From Acerihabitans sp047324305 (GTDB taxonomy: Bacteria > Pseudomonadota > Gammaproteobacteria > Enterobacterales > Enterobacteriaceae): 64,000 nt of DNA. This document shows positions 50,823 through 61,800 of this stretch, piece by piece; the first letter of the stretch is position 1; the number at the start of each line of letters is the position of its first letter. The translations under genes were made by a program, and so were the position numbers. The notes under the pieces are model-generated. The model searched no databases, was not told where the DNA came from, and worked only from the letters and a program-made list of their open reading frames with translations. The stretch is taken from positions 2,108,001-2,172,000 of the forward strand of contig NZ_CP178740.1 of the NCBI RefSeq assembly GCF_047324305.1. The letters run 5' to 3'.

Positions 50823-51206
50823 ATGAGTGCGAATACCGAAGCTCAAGGAAGCGGGCGTAGCCTGGAAGTGGTAAAGTGGGCAGCGGTCGCTGTACTGCTG
50901 GTGGTTGCGATCGTCGGTAATTATTATTATCGTGATTTTAGCTTACCCCTGCGAGCGCTGGCTGTCGTACTGATTATCGCCATTGCAGGCGGTATTGCCC
51001 TGATGACAGTGAAAGGCAAATCGACCGTCGCGTTTGCCCGTGAAGCGCGTACCGAAGTACGCAAAGTGATATGGCCGACCCGCCAGGAAACGTTGCACAC
51101 CACGTTAATCGTCGCCGCGGTGACCGCCGTGATGTCACTGATCCTGTGGGGACTGGATGGTATTCTGGTCCGTCTGGTATCGTTTATTACTGGCCTGAGG
51201 TTCTAA
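50823..51206 (+). CDS. secE: Preprotein translocase subunit SecE
   Basis: SecE clamps SecY in the inner-membrane translocon. The 127 residues equal E. coli and show three membrane segments (about 17-36, 44-62 and 93-115), with the conserved amphipathic segment EARTEVRKVIWPTRQET before the essential third helix. nusG starts one base after its stop. Confidence 0.97.
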   Translation: MSANTEAQGSGRSLEVVKWAAVAVLLVVAIVGNYYYRDFSLPLRALAVVLIIAIAGGIALMTVKGKSTVAFAREARTEVRKVIWPTRQETLHTTLIVAAVTAVMSLILWGLDGILVRLVSFITGLRF

Positions 51207-51207
51207 G

Positions 51208-51753
51208 ATGTCCGAAGCTCCGAAGAAACGTTGGTACGTCGTCCAGGCGTTTTCCGGTTTTGAAGGTCGCGTATCGCAGTCTCTACGCGAACATATTAAA
51301 TTGCACAATATGGAAGAGCTGTTTGGCGAAGTCATGGTGCCAACGGAAGAAGTCGTCGAAATCCGCGGCGGTCAGCGCCGCAAGAGCGAACGCAAATTCT
51401 TCCCGGGCTATGTGCTGGTACAAATGGTGATGAATGACGCCAGCTGGCATTTAGTGCGCAGCGTGCCCCGCGTGATGGGGTTTATCGGCGGCACATCCGA
51501 TCGCCCGGCGCCTATCAGCGATAAAGAAGTGGATGCGATCATGAATCGCCTCCAGCAAGTGGGTGACAAGCCGCGGCCGAAGACGCTGTTCGAACCCGGC
51601 GAACTGGTGCGCGTCAACGACGGGCCGTTTGCCGATTTCAACGGCGTGGTGGAAGAAGTCGACTACGAAAAAAGCCGCCTGAAAGTGTCGGTGTCGATTT
51701 TCGGTCGCGCCACTCCGGTCGAGCTGGACTTCGGCCAGGTTGAGAAGGGCTGA
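51208..51753 (+). CDS. nusG: Transcription antitermination factor NusG
   Basis: NusG binds RNA polymerase, couples it to the ribosome or Rho, and aids rrn antitermination. The 181 residues equal E. coli. It has the NGN domain (RWYVVQAFSGFEGRV) and the C-terminal KOW motif (GELVRVNDGPFADFNGVVEE). It forms a two-gene operon with secE. Confidence 0.98.
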   Translation: MSEAPKKRWYVVQAFSGFEGRVSQSLREHIKLHNMEELFGEVMVPTEEVVEIRGGQRRKSERKFFPGYVLVQMVMNDASWHLVRSVPRVMGFIGGTSDRPAPISDKEVDAIMNRLQQVGDKPRPKTLFEPGELVRVNDGPFADFNGVVEEVDYEKSRLKVSVSIFGRATPVELDFGQVEKG

Positions 51754-51784
51754 TAGCCGACCCCCTATCGATAATGATTAATGC

Positions 51785-51831
51785 TTGCTCAAGGCGCGAA
51801 ATTGAACTAGAATTTCGCGCCTTTCGTTTTT
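51785..51831 (+). promoter_or_regulatory. Overlapping nusG terminator and rplK promoter
   Basis: AAGGCGCGAAATT and AATTTCGCGCCTT (51791-51823) form a 13-bp stem followed by a T-rich tract: a terminator. The same bases supply a promoter: TTGCTC (51785), 17 bases, TAGAAT (51808-51813), then a GCGC discriminator. So the -10 box lies in the loop and 3' arm of the terminator hairpin. Confidence 0.78.
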
Positions 51832-51907
51832 ATGTGCCCACGGGCATGTAATAGCTTATACACTGGGGAGCCTTAACCGGCGCTATCACCCGCTAGAGGA
51901 AATTCAA

Positions 51908-52336
51908 ATGGCCAAGAAAGTACAAGCCTATGTAAAACTGCAGGTTGCAGCAGGCATGGCGAATCCAAGTCCGCCGGTCGGCCCAGCGCTGGGTCAGCAG
52001 GGCGTTAACATCATGGAATTCTGTAAAGCCTTCAATGCCAAGACTGAAAGCATTGAAAAAGGTCTGCCAATCCCGGTTGTTATCACCGTTTACTCCGACC
52101 GCTCTTTCACCTTCGTTACCAAAACCCCGCCGGCTGCCGTGCTGCTCAAGAAAGCCGCAGGCGTGAAGTCTGGTTCTGGTAAGCCGAACAAAGAAAAAGT
52201 CGGTAAAGTAACGCACGCCCAGGTTCGCGAAATCGCGGAAACCAAAGCGGCGGATATGACGGGTGCCGATGTGGAAGCGATGTCCCGCTCCATTGAAGGT
52301 ACTGCTCGTTCCATGGGCCTGGTAGTGGAGGATTAA
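51908..52336 (+). CDS. rplK: 50S ribosomal protein L11
   Basis: L11 forms the GTPase-associated centre with 23S helices 43-44 and is needed for RelA activation. The 142 residues equal E. coli, with QVAAGMANPSPPVGPALGQQ at the N-terminus. rplA follows after three bases. In E. coli L1 represses this operon by binding the leader; the L1 site is not worked out here. Confidence 0.98.
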   Translation: MAKKVQAYVKLQVAAGMANPSPPVGPALGQQGVNIMEFCKAFNAKTESIEKGLPIPVVITVYSDRSFTFVTKTPPAAVLLKKAAGVKSGSGKPNKEKVGKVTHAQVREIAETKAADMTGADVEAMSRSIEGTARSMGLVVED

Positions 52337-52339
52337 GAA

Positions 52340-53044
52340 ATGGCTAAACTGACCAAGCGCATGCGTGTAATCCGCGACAAAGTTGATTCCACTAAGCAAT
52401 ATGACATCAACGAAGCCGTTGCGCTGCTCAAGGAACTGGCTACCGCCAAGTTCGTTGAAAGCATCGACGTTGCCGTAAACCTCGGGATTGATGCCCGTAA
52501 GTCCGATCAAAACGTTCGTGGCGCCACCGTCCTGCCTAACGGCACCGGCCGTACCGTACGTGTAGCCGTCTTCACCCAGGGCGCCAACGTCGAAGCTGCC
52601 AAGGCAGCCGGCGCGGACCTGGTCGGTATGGATGACCTGGCCGATCAGATCAAAAAAGGCGAATTCAACTTTGACGTTGTTATCGCTTCCCCGGATGCCA
52701 TGCGCGTCGTGGGCCAGCTGGGCCAGATCCTCGGGCCGCGCGGCCTGATGCCTAACCCGAAAGTGGGTACCGTTACCCCGAACGTCGCCGAAGCGGTTAA
52801 AAACGCCAAAGCCGGTCAGGTTCGTTATCGCAACGACAAAAACGGTATTATCCACACCACCATCGGTAAAGTGGACTTCGATACTGACAAATTGAGAGAA
52901 AACCTGGAATCCCTGCTGGTTGCGCTGAAAAAAGCCAAACCGACACAGGCCAAAGGCGTGTACATCAAGAAAATCAGTCTCTCCACCACCATGGGCGCAG
53001 GTCTGGCTATCGATCAAAGCGGTCTGGCAACGGTTGTTGCATAA
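52340..53044 (+). CDS. rplA: 50S ribosomal protein L1
   Basis: L1 makes up the stalk near the E site and represses its own operon. The 234 residues equal E. coli, with the signature GPRGLMPNPKVGTVTPNVAE. Stop at 53044 is followed by the rplJ promoter. Confidence 0.98.
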   Translation: MAKLTKRMRVIRDKVDSTKQYDINEAVALLKELATAKFVESIDVAVNLGIDARKSDQNVRGATVLPNGTGRTVRVAVFTQGANVEAAKAAGADLVGMDDLADQIKKGEFNFDVVIASPDAMRVVGQLGQILGPRGLMPNPKVGTVTPNVAEAVKNAKAGQVRYRNDKNGIIHTTIGKVDFDTDKLRENLESLLVALKKAKPTQAKGVYIKKISLSTTMGAGLAIDQSGLATVVA

Positions 53045-53052
53045 TTACCCCT

Positions 53053-53081
53053 TTGACTTGGGCGAAAGATTTGTCTAGAAT
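53053..53081 (+). promoter_or_regulatory. rplJ promoter
   Basis: TTGACT and TAGAAT with a 17-base spacer, right after rplA, as for the E. coli L10 promoter. Confidence 0.85.
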
Positions 53082-53204
53082 CTAACGCCCATTGTTTCGT
53101 CATTGGCCGTTGTTTAGTCTGGACGAAAAAAAACAAGATTTTCGGTTGGAGCTTGGCCTTATCCAAGCCTCCGTCCAAGACCGCAGGTGCATATTACCTA
53201 AACT

Positions 53205-53445
53205 ATTTCGAGGTGCAGGAAGGCGGCAACCAAGCGATCGCCAGTGGCTTACTTACGTAAGGGGCTGGAGTGAATGCGGGCAGCCAAGGCATTCGCAGTA
53301 TGAAATAGAGCGGGTAAAATGCTTAATCGTCCTGCGTAGACGGTGACAGAAGCTGAATAACATATTCGTTTGCTGGATTCTGCTCACCGTGTTTAGCCGC
53401 TTATCGCCATTGTGGCGTTAAGCTAGTGAGTGTCGGGTGCTTTTC
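53205..53445 (+). promoter_or_regulatory. L10 leader of rplJL
   Basis: The 428-base gap between rplA and rplJ holds no gene but contains the conserved leader to which L10-L12 binds to repress translation: the AGGTGCAGGAAGGCGG block (about 53212), the GCGATCGCCAG and GGGGCTGGAGTGAATGCGGG segments. Limits are approximate. Confidence 0.72.
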
Positions 53446-53472
53446 CCCGGCTAAATCCAGGAGCACAAGCTA

Positions 53473-53970
53473 ATGGCATTAAACCTTCAAGACAAACAAG
53501 CGATTGTTGCTGAAGTCAGCGAAGTAGCCAAAGGCGCGCTGTCTGCTGTCGTTGCGGATTCTCGCGGCGTTACAGTAGGTAAAATGACTGAACTGCGTAA
53601 AGCAGGTCGTGAAGCCGGCGTATACATGCGTGTTGTTCGCAACACCTTGCTGCGTCGCGTCGTAGAAGGCACTCCTTTCGAATGCCTGAAAGACACGTTT
53701 GTCGGTCCGACCCTGATTGCATTTTCTCACGAACATCCGGGCGCTGCCGCTCGCCTGTTCAAGGCTTTTGCCAAGGAAAATGCCAAATTTGAGGTTAAAG
53801 CAGCAGCCTTTGAAGGCGAAGTTATCACGGCGGCCAATATCGATCGCCTGGCAACTCTGCCGACTTACGATGAAGCAATCTCACGCCTGATGTCGGCCAT
53901 GAAAGAAGCCTCTGCAGGCAAATTGGTCCGTACACTGGCTGCACTGCGCGATCAGAAAGAAGCGGCTTAA
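53473..53970 (+). CDS. rplJ: 50S ribosomal protein L10
   Basis: L10 anchors L12 dimers on the ribosome and autoregulates this operon. The 165 residues equal E. coli and begin MALNLQDKQAIVAEV. It has a GGAG site and is followed by rplL after 66 bases. Confidence 0.98.
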   Translation: MALNLQDKQAIVAEVSEVAKGALSAVVADSRGVTVGKMTELRKAGREAGVYMRVVRNTLLRRVVEGTPFECLKDTFVGPTLIAFSHEHPGAAARLFKAFAKENAKFEVKAAAFEGEVITAANIDRLATLPTYDEAISRLMSAMKEASAGKLVRTLAALRDQKEAA

Positions 53971-54036
53971 TTGGCCAACCCTTTCGGTTGTTATTGCGAA
54001 CGTATAAACACTTTCTGAATTTTAGGAACTATTGTT

Positions 54037-54402
54037 ATGTCTATCACTAAAGAACAAATTCTGGACGCAGTTGCAGAAATGTCCGTCATGGACGTCGTTG
54101 AACTGATCTCCATGATGGAAACCAAATTCGGCGTTTCCGCTGCTACCGCTGTTGCAGCTGCTGCCGGCCCGGCTGAAGTCGTTGAAGAAAAAACCGAGTT
54201 CGACGTTGTCCTGACCGCTATCGGCGGCAACAAGGTATCGGTTATCAAAGCCGTCCGTGCTGCTACCGGCCTGGGCCTGAAAGAAGCCAAGGATCTGGTT
54301 GAATCTGCTCCGGCAACCATGAAAGAAGGCGTGAACAAAGACGACGCCGAAGCACTGAAGAAAGCCCTGGAAGAAGCTGGTGCTTCTGTTGAGGTTAAGT
54401 AA
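54037..54402 (+). CDS. rplL: 50S ribosomal protein L7/L12
   Basis: L12 forms the flexible stalk that recruits translation factors. The 121 residues match E. coli, with an N-terminal dimerisation part (SITKEQILDAVAEMSVMDVV), an Ala-rich hinge and the C-terminal domain with KAVRAATGLGLKEAKDLVE. Confidence 0.98.
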   Translation: MSITKEQILDAVAEMSVMDVVELISMMETKFGVSAATAVAAAAGPAEVVEEKTEFDVVLTAIGGNKVSVIKAVRAATGLGLKEAKDLVESAPATMKEGVNKDDAEALKKALEEAGASVEVK

Positions 54403-54436
54403 GACCTCCCAGGTTGCAGCCTGAACCTAGGCTGAT

Positions 54437-54467
54437 GGCTGGTGACTTTTTGGTCACCAGCCTTTTT
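54437..54467 (+). terminator. rplL-rpoB attenuator
   Basis: GGCTGGTGAC and GTCACCAGCC form a 10-bp stem with six-base loop and T-run. In E. coli this partly stops transcription so that ribosomal proteins exceed polymerase subunits. The rest of the 323-base gap before rpoB holds no gene; the open frame just upstream of rpoB is leader. Confidence 0.9.
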
Positions 54468-54725
54468 GCGCTGTAGGGCGTCAGTGGGGTTTGACACGAT
54501 TTAACCACTGGCCAACCCCAATATCTTTCTCTATCGACGACTTAATATATTGCACCTCCTGTCGAGCCTCCCTGGTTTAGCAAAGTGCGACGAAATGGTT
54601 TAAGAGTGATAGAAACAGGTATTGCGGAAGGGGAATTTTCTTTCCGAACGAGAGAAATTGTGTTGCATGACCTGTCCTTCTTGGGCGGACAGAGTGGGTC
54701 ACTGATCAGCGAGCTGAGGAACCCT

Positions 54726-57700
54726 ATGGTTTACTCCTATACCGAAAAAAAACGCATTCGTAAGGATTTTGGGAAACGTCCCCAAGTGTTGGACATCCCA
54801 TATCTCCTTTCCATACAGCTTGACTCGTTCCAGAAGTTTATCGAGCAAGATCCGGAAGGGCAGTACGGACTAGAAGCAGCATTCCGTTCTGTGTTCCCCA
54901 TCCAAAGCTACAGCGGCAATTCGGAACTGCAATACGTCAGTTACCGTCTGGGCGAGCCTGTATTTGATGTCAAAGAGTGCCAGATTCGTGGAGTCACCTT
55001 CTCCGCACCGCTGCGTGTAAAACTGCGCCTCGTGATTTACGAGCGTGAAGCACCGGAAGGCACGGTTAAAGATATCAAGGAACAGGAAGTCTACATGGGC
55101 GAAATTCCGCTCATGACCGATAACGGGACTTTTGTTATCAACGGGACCGAGCGTGTTATCGTCTCCCAGTTGCATCGTAGCCCCGGCGTATTCTTTGACA
55201 GCGATAAGGGCAAGACGCATTCGTCCGGTAAAGTGCTGTATAACGCACGTATCATCCCTTACCGCGGTTCCTGGCTGGATTTTGAATTCGATCCCAAAGA
55301 CAACCTGTTCGTACGTATCGACCGTCGGCGCAAGCTGCCCGCGACTATCGTACTGCGCGCGCTTAACTTCACCACCGCGCAGATTCTCGATACGTTCTTT
55401 GACAAAGTCATTTATGAAATTCACGACAATAAACTGCAGATGGAACTGGTTCCTGAGCGTTTACGTGGTGAAACCGCTTCGTTTGATATCGAAGCCAACG
55501 GTACCGTCTATGTCGAAAAAGGCCGCCGTATTACCGCGCGTCATATTCGCCTGCTGGAAAAAGACGGCATCGATAAAATCCAGGTACCGGTTGAGTACAT
55601 TATCGGTAAAGTGGTGGTCAAGGATTACATCGACGAAAATACCGGTGAAATCATTTGTCCGGCCAATATGGAACTGACGCTGGACCTGCTGGCGAAACTG
55701 AGCCAGGCGGGACATAAGCGTATCGAAACGCTGTTTACCAACGATCTGGACCATGGCTCGTATATCTCCGAGACCCTGCGCGTCGACCCGACCAGCGATC
55801 GCCTGAGCGCGCTGGTTGAAATCTACCGCATGATGCGTCCCGGCGAGCCGCCGACCCGCGAAGCGGCTGAAAACCTGTTCGAAAACCTGTTCTTCTCGGA
55901 AGATCGTTACGATCTGTCCGCGGTTGGCCGCATGAAGTTCAACCGGTCGCTGCTGCGTGAGGAAATCGAAGGCTCGGGCATCCTGAGCAAGCTCGACATC
56001 ATTGAAGTGATGAAGAAGCTTATCGACATCCGTAACGGTAAAGGCGAAGTCGATGATATCGACCACCTGGGCAACCGTCGTATCCGTTCCGTGGGCGAAA
56101 TGGCGGAAAACCAATTCCGCGTCGGACTGGTGCGCGTCGAGCGTGCGGTGAAAGAACGTCTGTCCCTGGGCGATCTGGATACGCTGATGCCGCAGGATAT
56201 GATCAACGCCAAGCCGATTTCGGCCGCGGTGAAGGAGTTCTTTGGTTCCAGCCAACTGTCGCAATTTATGGACCAGAACAACCCGCTGTCGGAAATTACC
56301 CATAAACGCCGTATTTCCGCGTTGGGCCCAGGCGGCCTGACCCGTGAACGCGCCGGTTTCGAAGTACGTGACGTGCATCCGACCCATTACGGCCGGGTAT
56401 GTCCCATCGAAACGCCGGAAGGCCCGAACATCGGTCTGATCAACTCCCTGTCCGTCTATGCGCAGACCAATGAGTATGGCTTCCTTGAGACGCCGTACCG
56501 CCGGGTGCGTGAAGATGTGGTCACCGATGAGATCCACTACCTGTCCGCGATTGAAGAAGGCAACTTCGTTATTGCCCAGGCCAATACCAATCTCGACGAA
56601 GAAGGCCATTTCGTCGATGATTTGATCACGTGCCGCAGCAAAGGCGAATCGAGCCTGTTCACCCGCGACCAGGTCGACTATATGGACGTCTCGACCCAGC
56701 AGATCGTCTCGGTGGGCGCGTCGTTGATTCCCTTCCTGGAACACGATGACGCCAACCGCGCCCTGATGGGTGCGAACATGCAACGCCAGGCCGTGCCGAC
56801 CCTGCGCGCCGACAAGCCACTGGTAGGCACCGGCATGGAACGCGCCGTGGCCGTTGACTCCGGCGTGACCGCCGTGGCCAAGCGTGGCGGGACCATCCAG
56901 TATGTTGATGCGTCGCGTATCGTGATTAACGTTAACCCGGACGAAATGGTGGCCGGCGAAGCGGGTATCGATATCTACAACCTGACTAAATATACCCGTT
57001 CCAACCAGAACACCTGCATCAGCCAGATGCCGTGCGTGTCCTTGGGCGAACCGGTAGAACGCGGCGATGTGCTGGCCGATGGCCCGTCCACCGATTTGGG
57101 TGAACTGGCATTGGGCCAGAATATGCGCGTGGCGTTCATGCCGTGGAACGGCTACAACTTCGAAGACTCCATTTTGGTCTCCGAACGCGTGGTGCAGGAA
57201 GATCGCTTTACCACCATCCATATTCAGGAATTGGCCTGCGTGTCGCGCGACACCAAGCTGGGGCCTGAGGAAATCACCGCCGACATCCCGAACGTGGGTG
57301 AAGCTGCGCTTTCCAAGCTGGATGAGTCCGGTATCGTGTATATCGGTGCCGAAGTGACCGGCGGCGATATCCTGGTGGGTAAGGTTACGCCGAAGGGCGA
57401 GACCCAGCTGACCCCGGAAGAAAAACTGCTGCGCGCCATCTTCGGCGAAAAAGCCTCCGACGTGAAAGATTCGTCGCTGCGCGTGCCTAACGGCGTTTCC
57501 GGTACGGTTATCGATGTGCAGGTGTTTACCCGCGACGGCGTGGAAAAAGACAAACGCGCGCTGGAAATCGAAGAAATGCAGCTTAAGCAGGTCAAGAAAG
57601 ACCTGACCGAAGAGCTGCAGATTTTTGAAGCCGGCCTGTTTGCCCGTATCCATGACGTGCTGGTTTCCGGCGGCATCGAAGACGAAAAACTGTCCAAGCT

Positions 57701-58754
57701 GACCCGCGAACGCTGGCTGGAACTGGGTCTGACCGATGAAGACAAGCAGAATCAGCTTGAGCAACTGGCGGAACAGTACGACGAACTGAAAACCGTGTTC
57801 GAGAAGAAGCTGGAAGCGAAACGCCGCAAGATCACCCAGGGCGATGATCTGGCGCCGGGCGTGCTGAAAATCGTTAAGGTTTACCTGGCGGTGAAACGTC
57901 AGATCCAACCGGGCGATAAGATGGCCGGCCGTCACGGTAACAAGGGTGTTATTTCCAAGATCAACCCGATCGAGGATATGCCTTACGATGAAAACGGCGT
58001 CCCCGTGGATATCGTTCTGAACCCGCTGGGCGTACCGTCGCGTATGAACATCGGCCAGATCCTGGAAACCCATTTGGGCATGGCTGCCAAAGGCATCGGC
58101 GACAAGATTAACGCCATGCTTAAACGCCAGGAAGACGTGTCCAAGCTGCGCGAGTTTATCCAGAAAGCCTACGATCTGGGTGATGATGTGCGCCAGAAAG
58201 TGGATTTGACTACCTTCACGGATGACGAAGTGTTCCGTTTGGCTGAAAACCTGAAGAAGGGCATGCCCATCGCGACACCGGTGTTTGACGGCGCCAAGGA
58301 AAAAGAAATCAAGGAACTGCTGCAGTTGGGCGGCTTGCCGACCTCCGGCCAGATCACCTTGTTTGACGGCCGTACCGGTGAACAGTTCGAACGGCAGGTT
58401 ACCGTGGGTTATATGTACATGCTGAAACTCAACCATTTGGTTGATGACAAGATGCATGCCCGTTCCACCGGTTCCTACAGCCTGGTTACCCAACAGCCGT
58501 TGGGTGGTAAGGCGCAGTTCGGCGGTCAACGCTTCGGTGAGATGGAAGTGTGGGCGCTGGAAGCCTATGGCGCCGCGTACACCCTGCAGGAAATGCTGAC
58601 AGTTAAGTCGGATGATGTTAACGGTCGTACCAAGATGTACAAAAACATCGTGGATGGCAATCATACGATGGAGCCAGGCATGCCGGAGTCCTTCAACGTG
58701 TTGCTGAAGGAAATCCGCTCTCTGGGCATCAACATCGAGCTGGAAGAAGAGTAA
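54726..58754 (+). CDS. rpoB: RNA polymerase beta subunit
   Basis: The catalytic beta subunit. The ATG at 54726 (MVYSYTEKKRIRKDFG) gives 1342 residues, exactly E. coli; the open frame extends 47 codons upstream without family resemblance. The rifampicin-pocket region FFGSSQLSQFMDQNNPLSEI, then HKRRISALGPGG, has the wild-type residues. rpoC follows after 140 bases. A very long antisense frame is a codon-bias artefact. Confidence 0.99.
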   Translation: MVYSYTEKKRIRKDFGKRPQVLDIPYLLSIQLDSFQKFIEQDPEGQYGLEAAFRSVFPIQSYSGNSELQYVSYRLGEPVFDVKECQIRGVTFSAPLRVKLRLVIYEREAPEGTVKDIKEQEVYMGEIPLMTDNGTFVINGTERVIVSQLHRSPGVFFDSDKGKTHSSGKVLYNARIIPYRGSWLDFEFDPKDNLFVRIDRRRKLPATIVLRALNFTTAQILDTFFDKVIYEIHDNKLQMELVPERLRGETASFDIEANGTVYVEKGRRITARHIRLLEKDGIDKIQVPVEYIIGKVVVKDYIDENTGEIICPANMELTLDLLAKLSQAGHKRIETLFTNDLDHGSYISETLRVDPTSDRLSALVEIYRMMRPGEPPTREAAENLFENLFFSEDRYDLSAVGRMKFNRSLLREEIEGSGILSKLDIIEVMKKLIDIRNGKGEVDDIDHLGNRRIRSVGEMAENQFRVGLVRVERAVKERLSLGDLDTLMPQDMINAKPISAAVKEFFGSSQLSQFMDQNNPLSEITHKRRISALGPGGLTRERAGFEVRDVHPTHYGRVCPIETPEGPNIGLINSLSVYAQTNEYGFLETPYRRVREDVVTDEIHYLSAIEEGNFVIAQANTNLDEEGHFVDDLITCRSKGESSLFTRDQVDYMDVSTQQIVSVGASLIPFLEHDDANRALMGANMQRQAVPTLRADKPLVGTGMERAVAVDSGVTAVAKRGGTIQYVDASRIVINVNPDEMVAGEAGIDIYNLTKYTRSNQNTCISQMPCVSLGEPVERGDVLADGPSTDLGELALGQNMRVAFMPWNGYNFEDSILVSERVVQEDRFTTIHIQELACVSRDTKLGPEEITADIPNVGEAALSKLDESGIVYIGAEVTGGDILVGKVTPKGETQLTPEEKLLRAIFGEKASDVKDSSLRVPNGVSGTVIDVQVFTRDGVEKDKRALEIEEMQLKQVKKDLTEELQIFEAGLFARIHDVLVSGGIEDEKLSKLTRERWLELGLTDEDKQNQLEQLAEQYDELKTVFEKKLEAKRRKITQGDDLAPGVLKIVKVYLAVKRQIQPGDKMAGRHGNKGVISKINPIEDMPYDENGVPVDIVLNPLGVPSRMNIGQILETHLGMAAKGIGDKINAMLKRQEDVSKLREFIQKAYDLGDDVRQKVDLTTFTDDEVFRLAENLKKGMPIATPVFDGAKEKEIKELLQLGGLPTSGQITLFDGRTGEQFERQVTVGYMYMLKLNHLVDDKMHARSTGSYSLVTQQPLGGKAQFGGQRFGEMEVWALEAYGAAYTLQEMLTVKSDDVNGRTKMYKNIVDGNHTMEPGMPESFNVLLKEIRSLGINIELEEE

Positions 58755-58894
58755 TTCACCCCCTATGGCTTTCAGCCAGCGCACCTGCGGCTTGAAAGAC
58801 GATGGGGGATCAGCTTGGGTGCGTTCGCACCGGTAATAAGGGCGCCTGAGCGTTTCAGGCGCCTAACAGGTCTAACTCCGACAGGAGCCAATCC

Positions 58895-61800
58895 GTGAAA
58901 GATTTGCTTAAGTTTCTGAAAGCACAAACCAAGACCGAAGAGTTTGATGCGATCAAAATAGCTCTGGCCTCGCCAGATATGATCCGTTCCTGGTCGTTCG
59001 GCGAAGTCAAGAAGCCGGAAACCATTAACTACCGTACGTTTAAACCTGAACGTGACGGGCTTTTCTGCGCGCGAATCTTCGGGCCGGTAAAAGATTACGA
59101 GTGCTTGTGCGGTAAGTACAAGCGCCTGAAACACCGTGGCGTTATCTGTGAAAAATGCGGCGTTGAAGTCACTCAGACCAAAGTGCGTCGCGAACGCATG
59201 GGTCATATTGAGCTGGCCTCCCCGACCGCGCATATCTGGTTCCTGAAATCGCTGCCGTCCCGTATCGGCCTGCTGCTGGATATGCCGCTGCGTGATATCG
59301 AACGTGTGCTGTACTTCGAATCCTATGTGGTGGTCGAAGGCGGCATGACCAATCTGGAGCGTCGTCAGATCCTGACTGAAGAGCAGTATCTGGACGCGCT
59401 GGAAGAGTTCGGTGATGAATTCGACGCCAAGATGGGCGCCGAAGCGATCCAGGCCTTGCTGAAAAACATGGATCTGGAAGCGGAATGCGAAACGCTGCGT
59501 GAAGAGTTGAATGAAACCAACTCCGAAACCAAACGTAAAAAGCTGACCAAGCGTATCAAGCTGCTGGAAGCCTTTGTCCAGTCCGGCAACAAGCCGGAGT
59601 GGATGATCCTGACGGTGCTGCCGGTACTGCCGCCAGACCTGCGTCCGCTGGTGCCGTTGGACGGCGGTCGTTTCGCGACCTCCGATCTGAACGATTTGTA
59701 CCGCCGCGTGATCAACCGTAACAACCGTTTGAAACGTCTGCTGGATCTGGCCGCGCCGGATATCATCGTGCGTAATGAAAAACGCATGCTGCAGGAAGCG
59801 GTGGATGCGCTGTTGGATAACGGCCGTCGCGGCCGGGCCATTACCGGCTCCAACAAGCGTCCGCTGAAATCCCTGGCCGACATGATCAAGGGCAAGCAGG
59901 GTCGTTTCCGTCAGAACCTGCTCGGCAAGCGCGTGGACTACTCCGGTCGTTCCGTGATTACCGTAGGCCCGTACCTGCGTCTGCATCAGTGCGGCCTGCC
60001 GAAAAAAATGGCGCTCGAACTGTTCAAACCCTTCATTTACGGCAAGCTGGAACTGCGTGGCCTCGCGACCACCATTAAAGCAGCCAAGAAGATGGTTGAA
60101 CGTGAGGAAGCCGTTGTTTGGGATATCCTGGATGAAGTCATCCGCGAACACCCGGTACTGCTGAACCGTGCGCCAACCCTGCACCGTTTGGGTATCCAGG
60201 CGTTTGAACCGGTACTGATTGAAGGTAAGGCCATCCAGCTGCATCCGTTGGTTTGCGCGGCATACAATGCCGACTTCGACGGTGACCAGATGGCCGTGCA
60301 CGTGCCGCTGACGCTGGAAGCACAGCTCGAAGCGCGCGCGCTGATGATGTCCACCAATAACATCCTGTCGCCGGCCAACGGCGAGCCTATCATCGTTCCG
60401 TCCCAGGACGTGGTATTGGGTCTGTATTACATGACCCGCGACCGTGTGAACGGTAAAGGCGAAGGCATGGTATTGACCGGGCCGAAGGAAGCCGAACGCA
60501 TCTATCGCGGCGGCATTGCCGAGCTGCATGCGCGCGTTAAGGTGCGTATCACCGAGCATGCCAAGAACGAAGAAGGCGAATGGGTAGAGAACACCCACAT
60601 CGTGGATACGACCGTCGGTCGCGCCATTCTGTGGATGATCGTGCCCAAGGGCCTGCCGTTTGCGCTGGTTAACCAGGCGCTGGGTAAAAAAGCCATCTCC
60701 AAGATGCTTAATACCTGTTACCGCGTGCTGGGCCTGAAGCCGACCGTTATCTTTGCCGACCAGATCATGTATACCGGTTTTGCCTACGCCGCCCGTTCGG
60801 GCTCGTCGGTAGGTATCGACGATATGGTTATCCCGGATAAGAAAGCGGGCATCATTGAAGAAGCCGAAGCCGAAGTGGCCGAAATCCAGGAGCAGTTCCA
60901 GTCTGGTTTGGTGACCGCGGGCGAACGCTACAACAAGGTGATCGATATCTGGGCCGCGGCCAACGAACGCGTTGCCAAGGCGATGATGGACAACCTGTCC
61001 ACCGAAGCGGTGATTAACCGTGACGGCGTGGAAGAGCGCCAGGTTTCCTTCAACAGCATCTTTATGATGGCCGACTCCGGCGCCCGTGGTTCGGCGGCGC
61101 AGATTCGCCAGCTGGCGGGTATGCGTGGCCTGATGGCCAAGCCTGACGGCTCCATCATCGAAACGCCGATCACCGCGAACTTCCGTGAAGGCCTGAACGT
61201 GCTTCAGTACTTCATCTCGACCCATGGTGCTCGTAAAGGCTTGGCGGATACCGCGTTGAAGACCGCGAACTCCGGTTACCTGACCCGTCGCCTGGTCGAC
61301 GTGGCGCAGGATCTGGTGGTGACTGAAGACGATTGCGGTACGCATGCCGGCGTGACCATGACCCCGGTCATCGAGGGTGGCGATGTTAAGGAACCGCTGC
61401 GTGAACGTGTATTGGGCCGTGTTACGGCTGAAGATGTTCTCAAGCCGGGTACCGCCGACATTCTGATGCCGCGCAATACGCTGCTGAACGAACAATGGTG
61501 TGACATCCTGGAAGAAAATTCCGTGGATATCATCAAGGTGCGTTCGGTCGTCACCTGCGAAACCGACTTCGGCGTGTGCGCCAATTGCTACGGCCGCGAT
61601 CTGGCCCGCGGGCATCTGGTCAACAAAGGTGAGGCTATCGGCGTTATCGCCGCGCAGTCCATCGGCGAACCGGGCACCCAGCTGACCATGCGTACGTTCC
61701 ATATCGGTGGCGCCGCCTCGCGTAACGCCGCCGAATCCAGCATTCAGGTGAAAAACAAGGGTACCATCCGCTTGAACAACGCCAAGTTCGTTGTCAATGG

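Noticed and set aside
55461..58784. 1107-codon open frame antisense to rpoB
   Set aside because: It mirrors the strongly biased codons of rpoB, has no ribosome site of its own or family resemblance. The same holds for the 1292-codon frame antisense to rpoC (58772-62650).
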